This document shows, one piece after another, positions 52,423 to 61,754 of a DNA stretch of 64,000 nt. Position 1 is the stretch's first letter. Each line of letters starts with the position of its first letter. The notes beneath the pieces are model-generated. The model was not told the origin of the DNA. It saw only the letters and a program-made list of their open reading frames with translations, and ran no database searches. A program made the position numbers and the translations under genes. The DNA lies in the NCBI RefSeq assembly GCF_907163105.1, contig NZ_OU015321.1, positions 186,001 to 250,000 of the forward strand, written 5' to 3'. Origin of the DNA: Cloacibacterium caeni (GTDB lineage Bacteria > Bacteroidota > Bacteroidia > Flavobacteriales > Weeksellaceae).

Positions 52423-53781
52423 TTAGAGCGATTTTAGGTAGGCGTTCCAAGATTCTAATTTGTAAAGTTTTGCAGATTTTTCTACATTTTCAGCTTTATA
52501 AATTCCTCGACCTACAATCACGAAATCTGTATGTAAATTTTTGAAAACATGTTCCGGTGTATTGTACTGTTGGCCTTTAGCATCACCTTTGTCTGCTAAA
52601 TTTACACCTGGTGTAAAAAGTAAAACATTGGCTGGAACTTTGTTTTGTGCCACACATCCCACAATATTAGGATGCGTTTCTACTATTTTTAAAGCTTCTG
52701 TTCTATAATTTTGGTCAGTAAGCGCACCTTTTGAAGACATAGAAAGAATGGCAATGACTCCAGAATTCATAAAACAATCAATGCTTTGATAGCCAGCAAT
52801 GACATGAGACGTAACCAAATCTGCCCAATGCGAAATTTTATACATTCCGCCTCTGTATTGCAATTCCTGAGTATTCCCGATATCGCCAAATTTTCGGTCT
52901 TCCATCAAAAGGAAATTATGCTTCGTTGCTAAATCTTTTAGCGGAAGGATGGTTTTATCACTGTTAAAATCAGAAATAATGTCAATATGCGTTTTTAGAG
53001 CGACAATGTGTGGCCCAACTTGTTCTGCAAATTCTAGCAATTCTTTGGTTGTCGTTACATCTGCAGAAGCAATAAGATTAGATTGTTTAGCAATCGCAAT
53101 TTCTAAGATTTTTTTGCCAACAGAATGTTCGCAATTTTCTAATTTTTGTTCGTAAGAAAGTCTTTTTTCTTCTTTGAATTCAATTTTATTTCCTGCGATA
53201 AATTCATTAATTCTTAGAACTTCTTCTTCCGTAAGATGGTCTACTTTTTTTAAAATTTCTACCACTTCAGAAATGCTGAAAAGCGTATGAACATGATAAC
53301 CTTTTTCTTGTAAAAGTTGCTTTCCGCCTTGTTCACGGTCTAGAACCACTACAATATCAGAAACTTTTAACCCTTCATTTTCTACTTCGGCGATGGTTTC
53401 TACCAAAGATTTTCCAGAAGTAATCACGTCTTCTACCAGTAGACAGTTTTGTCCAGATTTATAAATACCTTCTATGAGTTTTTTGGTTCCGTATTCTTTA
53501 GCTTCTTTTCTCTTGATAATCAATGGAATATAGCTTTCTAGAGACATGGCAGTTGCCATAGGTAATGCAGCGTAAGGAACACCGCAAATCACATCGAAAT
53601 TATCTAAAGGAAGCATTTCTAAAAGATAATTGGCCAAATGTTTTAAGATTTTTGGCTCAGAAGCGAGTGGTCTTAAATCTACATAAAACGGGCTTTCAAT
53701 GCCGGATTTCAATGTAAATCTGCCGAATTTTATAATCCCAAGTTTATAACATTCTAAGAAGAATTCTTTTTTACTTTCCAT
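52423..53781 (-). CDS. pyrEF: Fused orotate phosphoribosyltransferase and OMP decarboxylase
   Basis: This 452-residue fusion carries an N-terminal OPRT domain (residues 1 to about 200; LKSGIESPFYVDLRPLAS, and the PRPP loop LLVEDVITSGKSLVETI). The C-terminal domain is an OMP decarboxylase (about 215-452) with ALKTHIDIISDF and the catalytic Lys-Asp pair of LLMEDRKFGDIGNT. The domain order equals that of eukaryotic UMP synthase. Together they convert orotate and PRPP to OMP and then UMP, the last two steps of pyrimidine synthesis. The reading frame is continuous through the linker. A -7 element lies 21 bases upstream. Confidence 0.94.
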   Translation of the reverse strand: MESKKEFFLECYKLGIIKFGRFTLKSGIESPFYVDLRPLASEPKILKHLANYLLEMLPLDNFDVICGVPYAALPMATAMSLESYIPLIIKRKEAKEYGTKKLIEGIYKSGQNCLLVEDVITSGKSLVETIAEVENEGLKVSDIVVVLDREQGGKQLLQEKGYHVHTLFSISEVVEILKKVDHLTEEEVLRINEFIAGNKIEFKEEKRLSYEQKLENCEHSVGKKILEIAIAKQSNLIASADVTTTKELLEFAEQVGPHIVALKTHIDIISDFNSDKTILPLKDLATKHNFLLMEDRKFGDIGNTQELQYRGGMYKISHWADLVTSHVIAGYQSIDCFMNSGVIAILSMSSKGALTDQNYRTEALKIVETHPNIVGCVAQNKVPANVLLFTPGVNLADKGDAKGQQYNTPEHVFKNLHTDFVIVGRGIYKAENVEKSAKLYKLESWNAYLKSL

Positions 53782-53801
53782 TTTACTTTTTTTACTTTTT
53801 A

Positions 53802-53809
53802 CAAAGGTA
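53802..53809 (-). promoter_or_regulatory. Promoter -7 element for the PyrE-PyrF gene
   Basis: On the minus strand this reads TACCTTTG, matching TAnnTTTG, 20 bases before the ATG. Confidence 0.55.
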
Positions 53810-53943
53810 AGATTTTTATAAGTACGAAGGGTAAAGTTAAAAGTACAAAGTATAGTTGTAGAGTGGGAGAATTGTAGAATGGGAAAGTGCTTAACTTTAA
53901 AATAAATATATCAAACCAAATTATAGATTTTGTTAATGAAAAA

Positions 53944-53977
53944 TTGACCTATTTTCGGGAGTTTTTTGCTATTTTTG
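53944..53977 (+). promoter_or_regulatory. Promoter of the superoxide dismutase gene
   Basis: TTG at 53944-53946 and TATTTTTG at 53970-53977 are 23 bases apart, within the flavobacterial range. The leader would be about 30 nt to the ATG at 54014. Confidence 0.6.
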
Positions 53978-54013
53978 GGAAATTCAAATTTTTAAAATTA
54001 AATCTTTATAGAT

Positions 54014-54772
54014 ATGAAAAAATTAGTTCAATGGGCTTTTGTAGCCATCGCTTTTTCTGCGGTTACTTCTTGTGTAGCGGTAGTAGGAAATACAGCGCAA
54101 CCTGTAGTAAATGTAGAATCTACAGATTATGGTAAACCTTCTGATGTTACTGCAAATGCAGGTGCTTTCAAAATAAAAACACTGAAACATAATTATGATG
54201 CTTTTTCAAAATATGTAGATGCGAAGACTATGTACATTCACTTTTCTAAGCATTATGTAGGTTATTTGAACAACTTAAATAAAGCGGTGGAAGGAAAACC
54301 ACAAGCGAATATGACGATAGAAGAAGTGTTGAAAACGCTTGATACCAGCAATGCTGCGTTAAGAAATAATGCGGGAGGTTACTACAATCACAATTTGTAT
54401 TTTGATTTGATGACTCCAAATTCAACAGGAAAACCAACTGGGAAATTAGCTGATGCTATCAATAGAGATTTTGGCAGTTTTGAAAATTTCAAAAAGCAGT
54501 TTTCTGACGCAGGAGCGAAACAATTTGGTTCTGGTTGGGCTTGGTTGGTTACTGATGCTTCAGGAAAATTGAAAGTAGGAAGTACCGCAAATCAAGATAA
54601 TCCTTTAATGCCGGGAATGTCTATTTCTGGAGCTCCAGTTTTGGCAATGGATGTTTGGGAACACGCTTATTATTTAAAATATCAAAACAAAAGATCAGAC
54701 TATATAGAAGCTTTCTTTAACGTAATTGATTGGAACGTAGCTTCTGATTACTACGAAAAAGCAATGAAATAA
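54014..54772 (+). CDS. sodA: Fe/Mn superoxide dismutase, lipoprotein form
   Basis: This 252-residue protein has a lipoprotein signal with a lipobox ending AVTSC at C20, then about 30 linker residues before a complete Fe/Mn SOD fold. Metal ligands are the first His of MYIHFSKHYVGYL, the His of GGYYNHNLYF, and the Asp and His of LAMDVWEHAYYLKYQ. The second His of the usual HH pair is Phe. It should remove superoxide in the periplasm or at the membrane surface rather than in the cytosol. Fe or Mn preference cannot be read safely. An overlapping frame starting at 53887 is not a gene. Confidence 0.93.
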   Translation: MKKLVQWAFVAIAFSAVTSCVAVVGNTAQPVVNVESTDYGKPSDVTANAGAFKIKTLKHNYDAFSKYVDAKTMYIHFSKHYVGYLNNLNKAVEGKPQANMTIEEVLKTLDTSNAALRNNAGGYYNHNLYFDLMTPNSTGKPTGKLADAINRDFGSFENFKKQFSDAGAKQFGSGWAWLVTDASGKLKVGSTANQDNPLMPGMSISGAPVLAMDVWEHAYYLKYQNKRSDYIEAFFNVIDWNVASDYYEKAMK

Positions 54773-54795
54773 TAACTCATAAAATTTTATTTTTT

Positions 54796-54861
54796 TCGCT
54801 GATTTAACTGGTTTGGTAGATTTTATCTGCTTAATTTGCTAAATCAGCGAGATTTTTTTTT
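54796..54861 (+). terminator. Large hairpin with T-run after sodA
   Basis: TCGCTGATTTA (54796-54806) pairs with TAAATCAGCGA (54840-54850) across a 33-nt loop, followed by a long T-run. The right arm shares AATCAGCGAGA with the 76-bp array units at 32603-33076, so this may be a dispersed relative of that repeat used as terminator. Confidence 0.65.
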
Positions 54862-54899
54862 AGAATTATTTACCTTTACAGAAATTCAAAAAAATCAGC

Positions 54900-56444
54900 A
54901 TGAAAAAATCATTTTCTTTGTTCTTTATTCTTTGCTCATTATTCTTTTTTAGTCAAATTTCAGAGCAGAAACTAGACGAACTCATCCAAAAAACCATCAC
55001 CACTTTTGACGTCCCCGGAATGTCTGTTGGCGTTTTAAAAGACGGTAAAGTTATCTATTCTAAAGGTTTCGGAGTACGTTCTCTTAACAATAAATTACCG
55101 ATGACGCCAGAAACTTTGGTGGGAATTGCTTCTAATTCTAAAGGTTTTACTTGTACAGCTTTAGCGATTTTAGCAGACGAAGGAAAACTGAATTGGGATG
55201 ATAAAGTGACCAAATTTTTACCAGATTTCAAAATGTATGACGATTATGTGACGCAAGAGCTTACCATCAAAGATTTGGTGACGCATAGAGCTGGTTTAGG
55301 TCTTGGACAAGGAGATTTAATGTTTTTTCCAGAAGGTGGCAATATTTCTACGGAACAATTATTGCACAATGTTCGTTATCTTAAACCTGCGCATTCTTTC
55401 AGAAATACAATGGATTATAACAATGTGATGTTTATTGTAGCAGGAGAAGTTATTCATAAAATTTCTGGCAAAACTTGGGCAGAGTTTATCGAAGAAAGAA
55501 TCATGAAACCTGTTGGAATGACAGCAAGTTTCGGTTCTTATAACCGTGCAAAATCTATTGAAAATAAAATTGATGCACATGCTCCAGTCAATGGAAAAGC
55601 AGTTGCGGTTCCTCACGATTGGAACGAAACAGCCAATGCAGCTGGTGGAATTTTGAGCAACATTACAGACATGACGACTTGGGCAAATTTCTTAATGAAT
55701 GGTTTCGTTACCAAAGATGGGGTACGTTTGGTTTCTGAGAAAAATGCAAATATTTTGTGGCAAATTCAACAACCCATTCCTATGGCTGCTAAAAATCCTT
55801 ATGATACTAAATTTTACGGTTACGGTCTAGGTTGGTTTATTTCTGATGTAAAAGGTCATCGCCAGATTCAGCATACAGGTGGTTTAATCGGTACAGTTAC
55901 GCAATTTACCTTAATTCCTGACCTGAATTTAGGAATTGTAGTGCTCACGAATCAACAACAAGGGGTGGCTTTTAACACGATTACCAATACGGTAAAAGAT
56001 GCGTATTTAGGAATTGAAGACAGAAATTGGTTGAAAACTTATGCGGAAAGATATGCAAAAGGCAATACGCAATATGACAAAGAAAAGGCGGAAACTTATG
56101 CTAAGGCATTTGCTTACCAAAAAGACAGAAGCGCAAAATTAGCTCCTGAACAATTTGTAGGAACGTATAGAGATGCTTGGTTTGGTGATGTGGTAATTTC
56201 TAAAGAAAAGAAAGGTTTCAGAGTGATTTGCAAATCTTCAGAAAGATTAAAAGGTGAAGTTTTGCCTTATTCTAGAGATACTTTCGTAATCAAATGGGAT
56301 GATAGAAGTTATGACGCAGATGCATTCTTCACGCTTACTTTTGACGAAAACGGAAAAACAGTTTCTGCCAAAATGAAACCTATTTCAGATGTTACGGATT
56401 TCTCTTTTGATTTTGGAGATTTGGATTTGAAAAAAGTAGATTAA
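54900..56444 (+). CDS. Secreted serine hydrolase (class C beta-lactamase/PF00144 fold) with DUF3471-like tail
   Basis: This 514-residue protein has a signal peptide (1-19, ending FFFSQI). The beta-lactamase-related domain has S78-x2-K81 (IASNSKGFTC), a Tyr-x-Asn-type motif in MDYNNVMFIVAG and the IQHTGGLIGT motif in place of KTG. The last 110 or so residues (APEQFVGTYRDAWFGDVVIS) look like the DUF3471 domain common behind such hydrolases. It is probably a periplasmic or secreted peptidase or esterase. Resistance to beta-lactams is not implied. It is convergent with the DPP-IV-type gene. Confidence 0.9.
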   Translation: MKKSFSLFFILCSLFFFSQISEQKLDELIQKTITTFDVPGMSVGVLKDGKVIYSKGFGVRSLNNKLPMTPETLVGIASNSKGFTCTALAILADEGKLNWDDKVTKFLPDFKMYDDYVTQELTIKDLVTHRAGLGLGQGDLMFFPEGGNISTEQLLHNVRYLKPAHSFRNTMDYNNVMFIVAGEVIHKISGKTWAEFIEERIMKPVGMTASFGSYNRAKSIENKIDAHAPVNGKAVAVPHDWNETANAAGGILSNITDMTTWANFLMNGFVTKDGVRLVSEKNANILWQIQQPIPMAAKNPYDTKFYGYGLGWFISDVKGHRQIQHTGGLIGTVTQFTLIPDLNLGIVVLTNQQQGVAFNTITNTVKDAYLGIEDRNWLKTYAERYAKGNTQYDKEKAETYAKAFAYQKDRSAKLAPEQFVGTYRDAWFGDVVISKEKKGFRVICKSSERLKGEVLPYSRDTFVIKWDDRSYDADAFFTLTFDENGKTVSAKMKPISDVTDFSFDFGDLDLKKVD

Positions 56445-56461
56445 TACTTATTAAACATAAA

Positions 56462-56492
56462 AAAAATCGGGAAGTTTTTCTTCCCGATTTTT
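56462..56492. terminator. Bidirectional hairpin terminator
   Basis: A 13-bp perfect stem (56462-56474 with 56480-56492, loop TTTTT) based on ATCGGGAAG/CTTCCCGAT lies between convergent genes. It has A and T runs on its flanks. Confidence 0.94.
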
Positions 56493-56512
56493 TGTTTTTA
56501 TGATATTCATGT

Positions 56513-58651
56513 TTATTTCAAATACAAGTCAAAATAATCAGTAACCTTTTGCATTAAATGTACTCTGTCTTTACCTGAAACATTGTGAGGATGACCAGGA
56601 TAAACGAAATAATCTAACTGAACGCCTTTCTCAACCGCAGATTTCAGGAATTTTACAGAATGTTGCCAAACCACTACATCATCTTGCGCACCATGAATCA
56701 TGAGTAATTTTCCTTTCAAGTTTTGAACTTTGTCTAAAAGATTGGCTTTTGCGTAACCTTCAGGATTTTCTTTTGGCGTGTCCATGTAACGTTCTGTGTA
56801 CATAATTTCATACATGTTCCAGTCGATTACAGGTCCACCTGCAACTCCCGCTTTGAAAACATCAGGATATTTCAGCATAAAACTTGTGGTCATAAATCCA
56901 CCAAAACTCCAACCATGAATTCCCATTTTTTCAGCATTTACAAAAGGCAAAGATTTTAAATATTCTACACCTTTTAATTGGTCTTTCATTTCAGTTTCAC
57001 CTAAATTTCTGAAAACCGCCTGTTCAAACTGTTTTCCTCTGTTAGAAGAACCTCTTCCGTCCATCGTGAAGACAATATAACCACGTTGCGCCATGTATTC
57101 ATACCAAAGATTTCCAGAAGCTGGGAAGTTATTGGTAACCAATTGTAAATGAGGTCCGTTGTATAAATAAACAATTACAGGATATTTTTTAGTTTTATCA
57201 AAATCAGTTGGTAAAATCAGTTTTCCATACAATGGAGTTCCGTCGTCTGCTTTCAGGGTGATGTTCTGAATTTCAGGTCTTTGGAAGTTTTTCAGAGGGT
57301 TTTCTGCGGTTAAAATATTTTTGGCTTGAAGCGATTGCGTATTGATAATATTTGCAATTCTTGGCTTAGAAGCATTGGCAAAAACATCATACAAATGTGT
57401 TCCGTCTTTGCTCAAAATTCCATTGTGAACACCAGCGTCTTTGTCTAATCTGGTGATTTTAGTCGTTTGCCAATTTACTTTGTACAAATGTTTTTCAAGT
57501 GGCGTTTCTTTAGTCGAAGAGAAATAAATTTCTTTTTTCTTTTCGTTAAAACCTAGAATTTCGTTCACCAACCAATCTCCTTTAGTAATTTGTTTTACCA
57601 AACCTTTGTCTGTGTTGTACCAAAACAAATGATTATAACCCGTTCTTTGACTTTGCCAAATAAAATCTTTATTAGAACCAGGTAAAAAGGTTAATTCATG
57701 TTGAGGTTCTACATATTTTTCATCTTTTTCTTCGAAGAGCGTTTTAACTAAATTTCCTGTTTCGGCATCATATTGATTCAGTTTTACATGGTTTTGAGCT
57801 CTATTAAGAACCGCCACGAAAATAGATTTAGAATCAGGGCTCCAAGTTACGCTGGTTAAGTATTGCTCTTTGTCGCCTTCGATGTTTAAGAATTTTTTAG
57901 TCTGAGTTTTTACATCAAAAACACCGATGGAAACTTCGTGAGATTTATTTCCAGCCATAGGATATTTGATGTTGTGGTTTTCTGCAGGAGTTACGCTCCA
58001 ATCGATGATTGGGTAGTCAGTAACCATGCTTTGATCCATTCTGTAAAATGCAATTTTTTGAAAATTTGGCGCCGCAAAAATTCCTCCATCGATTCCGAAT
58101 TCATTTCGATGAACCGATTGTCCGTTGATGATATTTTCGTTTTGGTCATCTGTAATTTTCAGCGTTTTTCCATTGATGTTTACAAAAAGATTGTTTTTGA
58201 TGGTGTAATTAATCGTTTGATTATCAGGAAGAAGTTGAGCGTTTTCTGCATCTTCAGGAATAGAAGCGAATTCGGTTTTTTGCCAAGAATTCCCCGTTTT
58301 TTGAAGCCAAAAATATTTTCCTTTTTGAGAAAAATAAGCTTTAGAATTGTTCAAAAATTTCAGTGGAGAAAGTGCTTTCAGTTTTTGGTCTGCATTTAGA
58401 TTTTGATTTACTTGGTACAATGAAACCAAAGTATCTGTCTTGTTGGTTGCAATATCTGTGATGAGATAAGCATTTTTAACCATTTGAAGATAAGATTTGC
58501 CATCATTGCTGAAAGAAAAATCTCTGATGTTTTTCACGGCAAGATTGGTTCTAAGTCCTAAAACAGCATCGTTCATGGTAAATTGCTGCGTTTGCGATAA
58601 ACCACAAACCGAAGCTAAAACCAATGTTCCTAATATTTTTTTAAAGTTCAT
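56513..58651 (-). CDS. S9-family dipeptidyl peptidase IV-like protein
   Basis: This 712-residue secreted protein has a signal peptide (1-22). An eight-bladed beta-propeller-like N-terminal domain (about 40-460; HELTFLPGSNKDFIWQSQRT is typical DPP-IV) is followed by an alpha/beta-hydrolase domain. The catalytic Ser is in HGWSFGGFMTT, the Asp in HGAQDDVVVWQHS and the His in VYPGHPHNVSGKD. It should cleave X-Pro or X-Ala dipeptides from peptide N-termini in the periplasm. No T9SS tail is seen. No -7 element matching the consensus was found upstream. Confidence 0.93.
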   Translation of the reverse strand: MNFKKILGTLVLASVCGLSQTQQFTMNDAVLGLRTNLAVKNIRDFSFSNDGKSYLQMVKNAYLITDIATNKTDTLVSLYQVNQNLNADQKLKALSPLKFLNNSKAYFSQKGKYFWLQKTGNSWQKTEFASIPEDAENAQLLPDNQTINYTIKNNLFVNINGKTLKITDDQNENIINGQSVHRNEFGIDGGIFAAPNFQKIAFYRMDQSMVTDYPIIDWSVTPAENHNIKYPMAGNKSHEVSIGVFDVKTQTKKFLNIEGDKEQYLTSVTWSPDSKSIFVAVLNRAQNHVKLNQYDAETGNLVKTLFEEKDEKYVEPQHELTFLPGSNKDFIWQSQRTGYNHLFWYNTDKGLVKQITKGDWLVNEILGFNEKKKEIYFSSTKETPLEKHLYKVNWQTTKITRLDKDAGVHNGILSKDGTHLYDVFANASKPRIANIINTQSLQAKNILTAENPLKNFQRPEIQNITLKADDGTPLYGKLILPTDFDKTKKYPVIVYLYNGPHLQLVTNNFPASGNLWYEYMAQRGYIVFTMDGRGSSNRGKQFEQAVFRNLGETEMKDQLKGVEYLKSLPFVNAEKMGIHGWSFGGFMTTSFMLKYPDVFKAGVAGGPVIDWNMYEIMYTERYMDTPKENPEGYAKANLLDKVQNLKGKLLMIHGAQDDVVVWQHSVKFLKSAVEKGVQLDYFVYPGHPHNVSGKDRVHLMQKVTDYFDLYLK

Positions 58652-58741
58652 AGAAATGGAAAATTTAGTGTGTAAATTTAATTTTTTTAAACCACAAAAG
58701 ACACAAAAGCTTTATGTTTTGAAAGTATTTCAAAAGAAAAA

Positions 58742-58778
58742 AAAAGTAAAAGTTGAGATTTCCAACTTTTTTACTTTT
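58742..58778 (-). terminator. Probable terminator for the PAP2 gene
   Basis: AAAGTTG and CAACTTT form the core of a longer, slightly bulged AAGTA...TACTT stem. It lies about 75 bases downstream of the minus-strand PAP2 stop and ahead of the DPP-IV gene start, with A-runs that read as T on the minus strand. Confidence 0.6.
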
Positions 58779-58850
58779 GAATTGCTTGTTTTCGAGATTT
58801 TCTTTTGTTTCTTTTAACTTCGTAGAATCTTCGATTTGTGGTTTTAGAAA

Positions 58851-59534
58851 CTACAAATGTTCTTTGTATAAAATCGTGAGATTGTCTTTTTCTGATTTTT
58901 TGTTCCATTGATATTGATGCGTCCAATAAGCGATTTTGGTGGATAAAATTCCTAATCCCGCTCCGAAAATCACATCACTCCAATAATGTTTGTCGTGAGC
59001 AATTCTCAAAACGCCCACTCCAGTTGCTACAGAATAAGCAACATACGGAACCCAACGGTGATTTTCGCCATATTCCATAGAAAGCATTGTAGCACCAGCA
59101 AAAACATTCGCAGTATGACCACTCGGAAAACCAAATTCATTGCTTCCGTCTGGACGAGGTTTTTTAATGGCTTTTTTCAAAAGATAAGTGCTCCCAAAAA
59201 CTATAATTTCAGATTTTGTCAAAATAGCAGTTCTGTTCCAGAAGTCGGTTTTAGGTTTCATTCCTGCCCATTCAAAAGCGTAAAGTGAAACATGAGGCGC
59301 AAATTGAAGGTAATCTTCGGGATAACCTCCGAAAGCCAAAAAATTTTTGTTTTCTGTAACGCTGAAATCTCTATTTTCTGTAGATAAAACGATGGTTCCT
59401 GCTGTCATTAAAGTAGCTGGAATAATGAGTTGCTTTGAAGTGAATTTTGGTTGTTCTGAAAAAACTAAACTGTCTTTCTTCTGTGAAAAAAGAAAATTTG
59501 AAAAAACCAAAAATGCTAAAAGTATGTTCCTCAT
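58851..59534 (-). CDS. PAP2-family phosphatase
   Basis: This 227-residue protein has a signal peptide (1-17, ending FLFSQ). The three phosphatase motifs are K-x6-RP (KKAIKKPRPDGS), PSGH (FGFPSGHTANVFAGA) and the final R-x5-H-x3-D (LRIAHDKHYWSDVIFG). Members remove phosphates from lipid carriers such as undecaprenyl diphosphate, or from phosphatidate, at the periplasmic face. The substrate here is not known. It has its own -7 element and is not clearly tied to the polysaccharide cluster. Confidence 0.9.
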   Translation of the reverse strand: MRNILLAFLVFSNFLFSQKKDSLVFSEQPKFTSKQLIIPATLMTAGTIVLSTENRDFSVTENKNFLAFGGYPEDYLQFAPHVSLYAFEWAGMKPKTDFWNRTAILTKSEIIVFGSTYLLKKAIKKPRPDGSNEFGFPSGHTANVFAGATMLSMEYGENHRWVPYVAYSVATGVGVLRIAHDKHYWSDVIFGAGLGILSTKIAYWTHQYQWNKKSEKDNLTILYKEHL

Positions 59535-59551
59535 TTTTTAACGCAATGGCG

Positions 59552-59559
59552 CAAAATTA
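59552..59559 (-). promoter_or_regulatory. Promoter -7 element for the PAP2 gene
   Basis: On the minus strand this reads TAATTTTG (TAnnTTTG), 17 bases before the start codon. Confidence 0.5.
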
Positions 59560-59612
59560 TTTTTAAAATTAAAATGTTTTGAAGGCGCAAGAAAATCAGA
59601 GATTTTCAAAAA

Positions 59613-61682
59613 TTAATTCTCAATAGCTTTCTTTTTCAAGAATTTATATGTTTCTATTTGACTGCGGAATGGTTTTTTGTTGTTTTTGACATATTTATTG
59701 GTCAAATCTTCATCTAGAAATCTGGCTTTTACGTTGCCTTTCAATTGAAGTTCCAATAAATCTTTTAGTTCTTTTTTGAGATTTTTTTGATTCACTTTTA
59801 CGGCAGCTTCTATTCTGTAATCTAAGTTTCGAGTCATCCAATCCGCAGAAGAAAGATAAACATCTTCAATGCCTTTATTGTAAAAATACATCACCCTAGA
59901 ATGTTCCAAATACTCGTCTACAATACTGATGGCGTGAATTTTTTTCTTGAAGTTTTTCTGCTCTACTGCACAGAAAATTCCGCGAACAATCATTTTAATT
60001 TCCACGCCCGCTTCCGCTGCTTCATAAAGTTTTTTAATTAGACCTTTATCCGAAAGTGAATTGACTTTGATAATCATTTCAGCTTTTCTGCCTGCTTTTG
60101 CTTCTTCAATTTCTTTATCAATATGCCATTCTATTTTTTCTCTCATAAAATGTGGACAAACCAATAAATGATTACAAGATTTCAATGCTAAAACGGGATC
60201 TATTTTTGGTTTTCTGAACACATTGAAAACTTTATTAATATCTGCCATAATTGCTCTGTTAGAAGTCATGATCAAATGGTCTACATAAATTTTGGCTGTT
60301 TTTTCGTTGAGGTTTCCAGTGCTTACAAATCCGTATTGAATGGTCTTATTGTTCACTCTTTTCTTAATGACACAGAGTTTTGCATGCACTTTTTTATTCG
60401 GTAATCCCACTAGAACTTTTACACCTTCTTCTTCTAATCTTTCTTTCCATTCTAGGTTGTTTTCTTCATCAAATCTGGCGCGCAATTCTAGCATTACGGT
60501 GACTTCTTTTCCGTTTCTCACGGCATTTATCAGTGCGTTTACAATTTTAGAATTGCTGGCTAATCTATAAGCCGTGATTTGAATAGATTTTACATCAGGA
60601 TCCATTGCAGCTTCTCTCAGCAAGTCAATAACAGGTGTAAAAGTGTGATAAGGAAAGGTAAGAAGCACATCTTTTTTTACGATAACATCTGTAATTCTGC
60701 CTTCATGGTCGAATTCTGGATGCGTAAAAGAACTTCTCTCTATTGGTTTTTCATAATTTTTAAAAACATCTGGAAAATCCATAAAATGTCTGAAATTATG
60801 AATTTTTTGACCCGGAATAATGCTGTCTCTTTTGGTAAGATTGAGCTTTTTGATGAGAAATTCTACCAAAGATTTATCCATGTCTTTGTCAAAAACAAAA
60901 CGGGTAGGTTTTCCTTTTCTTCTGGATTTGATGCCTTTTTCAATTTTTTCTACAAAGCTGGTTCTGATATCATTATCAAGGTCAAATTCTGCATCTTTGG
61001 TCACCTTAAAAGAATTTGCTTTGAAATCATCATACCCGAAATAGGAGAAAATGTGCGGTAAATTGAAAGCAATGACGTCTTCTAGAAGCATTATGTCAGT
61101 TTCCTCAGGTTTTTCGGTTGGCAAAATGACAAATCTTCCATTCGCTTTTGCTGGAACTTCTATAATGGCAAATTTAGTTTCGAATTTCCAATCTTTTCTG
61201 CGCATTGCAATGCCTAGATAAAGGCTTTTTTCTCGCAAATAGGGCAGTTGAACATGGTCATGAAGCAGAATAGGAATGACGTTGCTTTCTACTTCTTCGT
61301 CAAAATATTTTTTAACGAATTCCTTCTGTTTTTCGGTGAGTTTTTTGGGCGTTTTAATGAAAACTTTTTGCTCTGCCATTTCTTCTTGGATTTTATCCCA
61401 AGTTTTTTCAAAATCTTCCTGTTGTTTGATGACAATTTTATTGATTTTGTCTAAAATTCTTTGAGGCTTGTCAAAAAACGTTTCTACTGCAAGTTTATCT
61501 TTCAGTTCTAATGCTCGTTTTAGTCCAGCAACTCGCACTCGGAAAAATTCATCTAGGTTATTAGAAAAAATTCCTAAAAATCTAATTCTCAGGTGTAATG
61601 GAACGGTTTCGTCCATCGCTTCTTGCAAAACTCTTGCATTAAAACCTAACCAGGTAATGTCTCTAGGATTGAATTGTGGCAT
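59613..61682 (-). CDS. ppk1: Polyphosphate kinase 1
   Basis: This 689-residue protein is of standard PPK1 length. The N-terminal domain contains FNARVLQEAMDETVPLHLR and the FLGIFSNNLDEFFRVRVAG signature. The catalytic His (about H433) is in NKKVHAKLCVIKK, and a second conserved His is in YLEHSRVMYFYNKG. The enzyme reversibly polymerises the terminal phosphate of ATP into polyphosphate. It carries its own promoter and no neighbouring ppx gene is present in the window. Confidence 0.95.
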   Translation of the reverse strand: MPQFNPRDITWLGFNARVLQEAMDETVPLHLRIRFLGIFSNNLDEFFRVRVAGLKRALELKDKLAVETFFDKPQRILDKINKIVIKQQEDFEKTWDKIQEEMAEQKVFIKTPKKLTEKQKEFVKKYFDEEVESNVIPILLHDHVQLPYLREKSLYLGIAMRRKDWKFETKFAIIEVPAKANGRFVILPTEKPEETDIMLLEDVIAFNLPHIFSYFGYDDFKANSFKVTKDAEFDLDNDIRTSFVEKIEKGIKSRRKGKPTRFVFDKDMDKSLVEFLIKKLNLTKRDSIIPGQKIHNFRHFMDFPDVFKNYEKPIERSSFTHPEFDHEGRITDVIVKKDVLLTFPYHTFTPVIDLLREAAMDPDVKSIQITAYRLASNSKIVNALINAVRNGKEVTVMLELRARFDEENNLEWKERLEEEGVKVLVGLPNKKVHAKLCVIKKRVNNKTIQYGFVSTGNLNEKTAKIYVDHLIMTSNRAIMADINKVFNVFRKPKIDPVLALKSCNHLLVCPHFMREKIEWHIDKEIEEAKAGRKAEMIIKVNSLSDKGLIKKLYEAAEAGVEIKMIVRGIFCAVEQKNFKKKIHAISIVDEYLEHSRVMYFYNKGIEDVYLSSADWMTRNLDYRIEAAVKVNQKNLKKELKDLLELQLKGNVKARFLDEDLTNKYVKNNKKPFRSQIETYKFLKKKAIEN

Positions 61683-61701
61683 ATCTTTAAAAAGTTTTAT
61701 C

Positions 61702-61709
61702 CAAATATA
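61702..61709 (-). promoter_or_regulatory. Promoter -7 element for ppk1
   Basis: On the minus strand it reads TATATTTG, a perfect TAnnTTTG match, 19 bases before the ATG. Confidence 0.55.
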
Positions 61710-61754
61710 ATGATAAACATGGGAATAGAGAAGTGAAATGAAGAATTTAAAAGA

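Noticed and set aside
53887-54135. Open frame overlapping the start of sodA
   Set aside because: It ends within the superoxide dismutase gene in another frame and has no recognisable domain.
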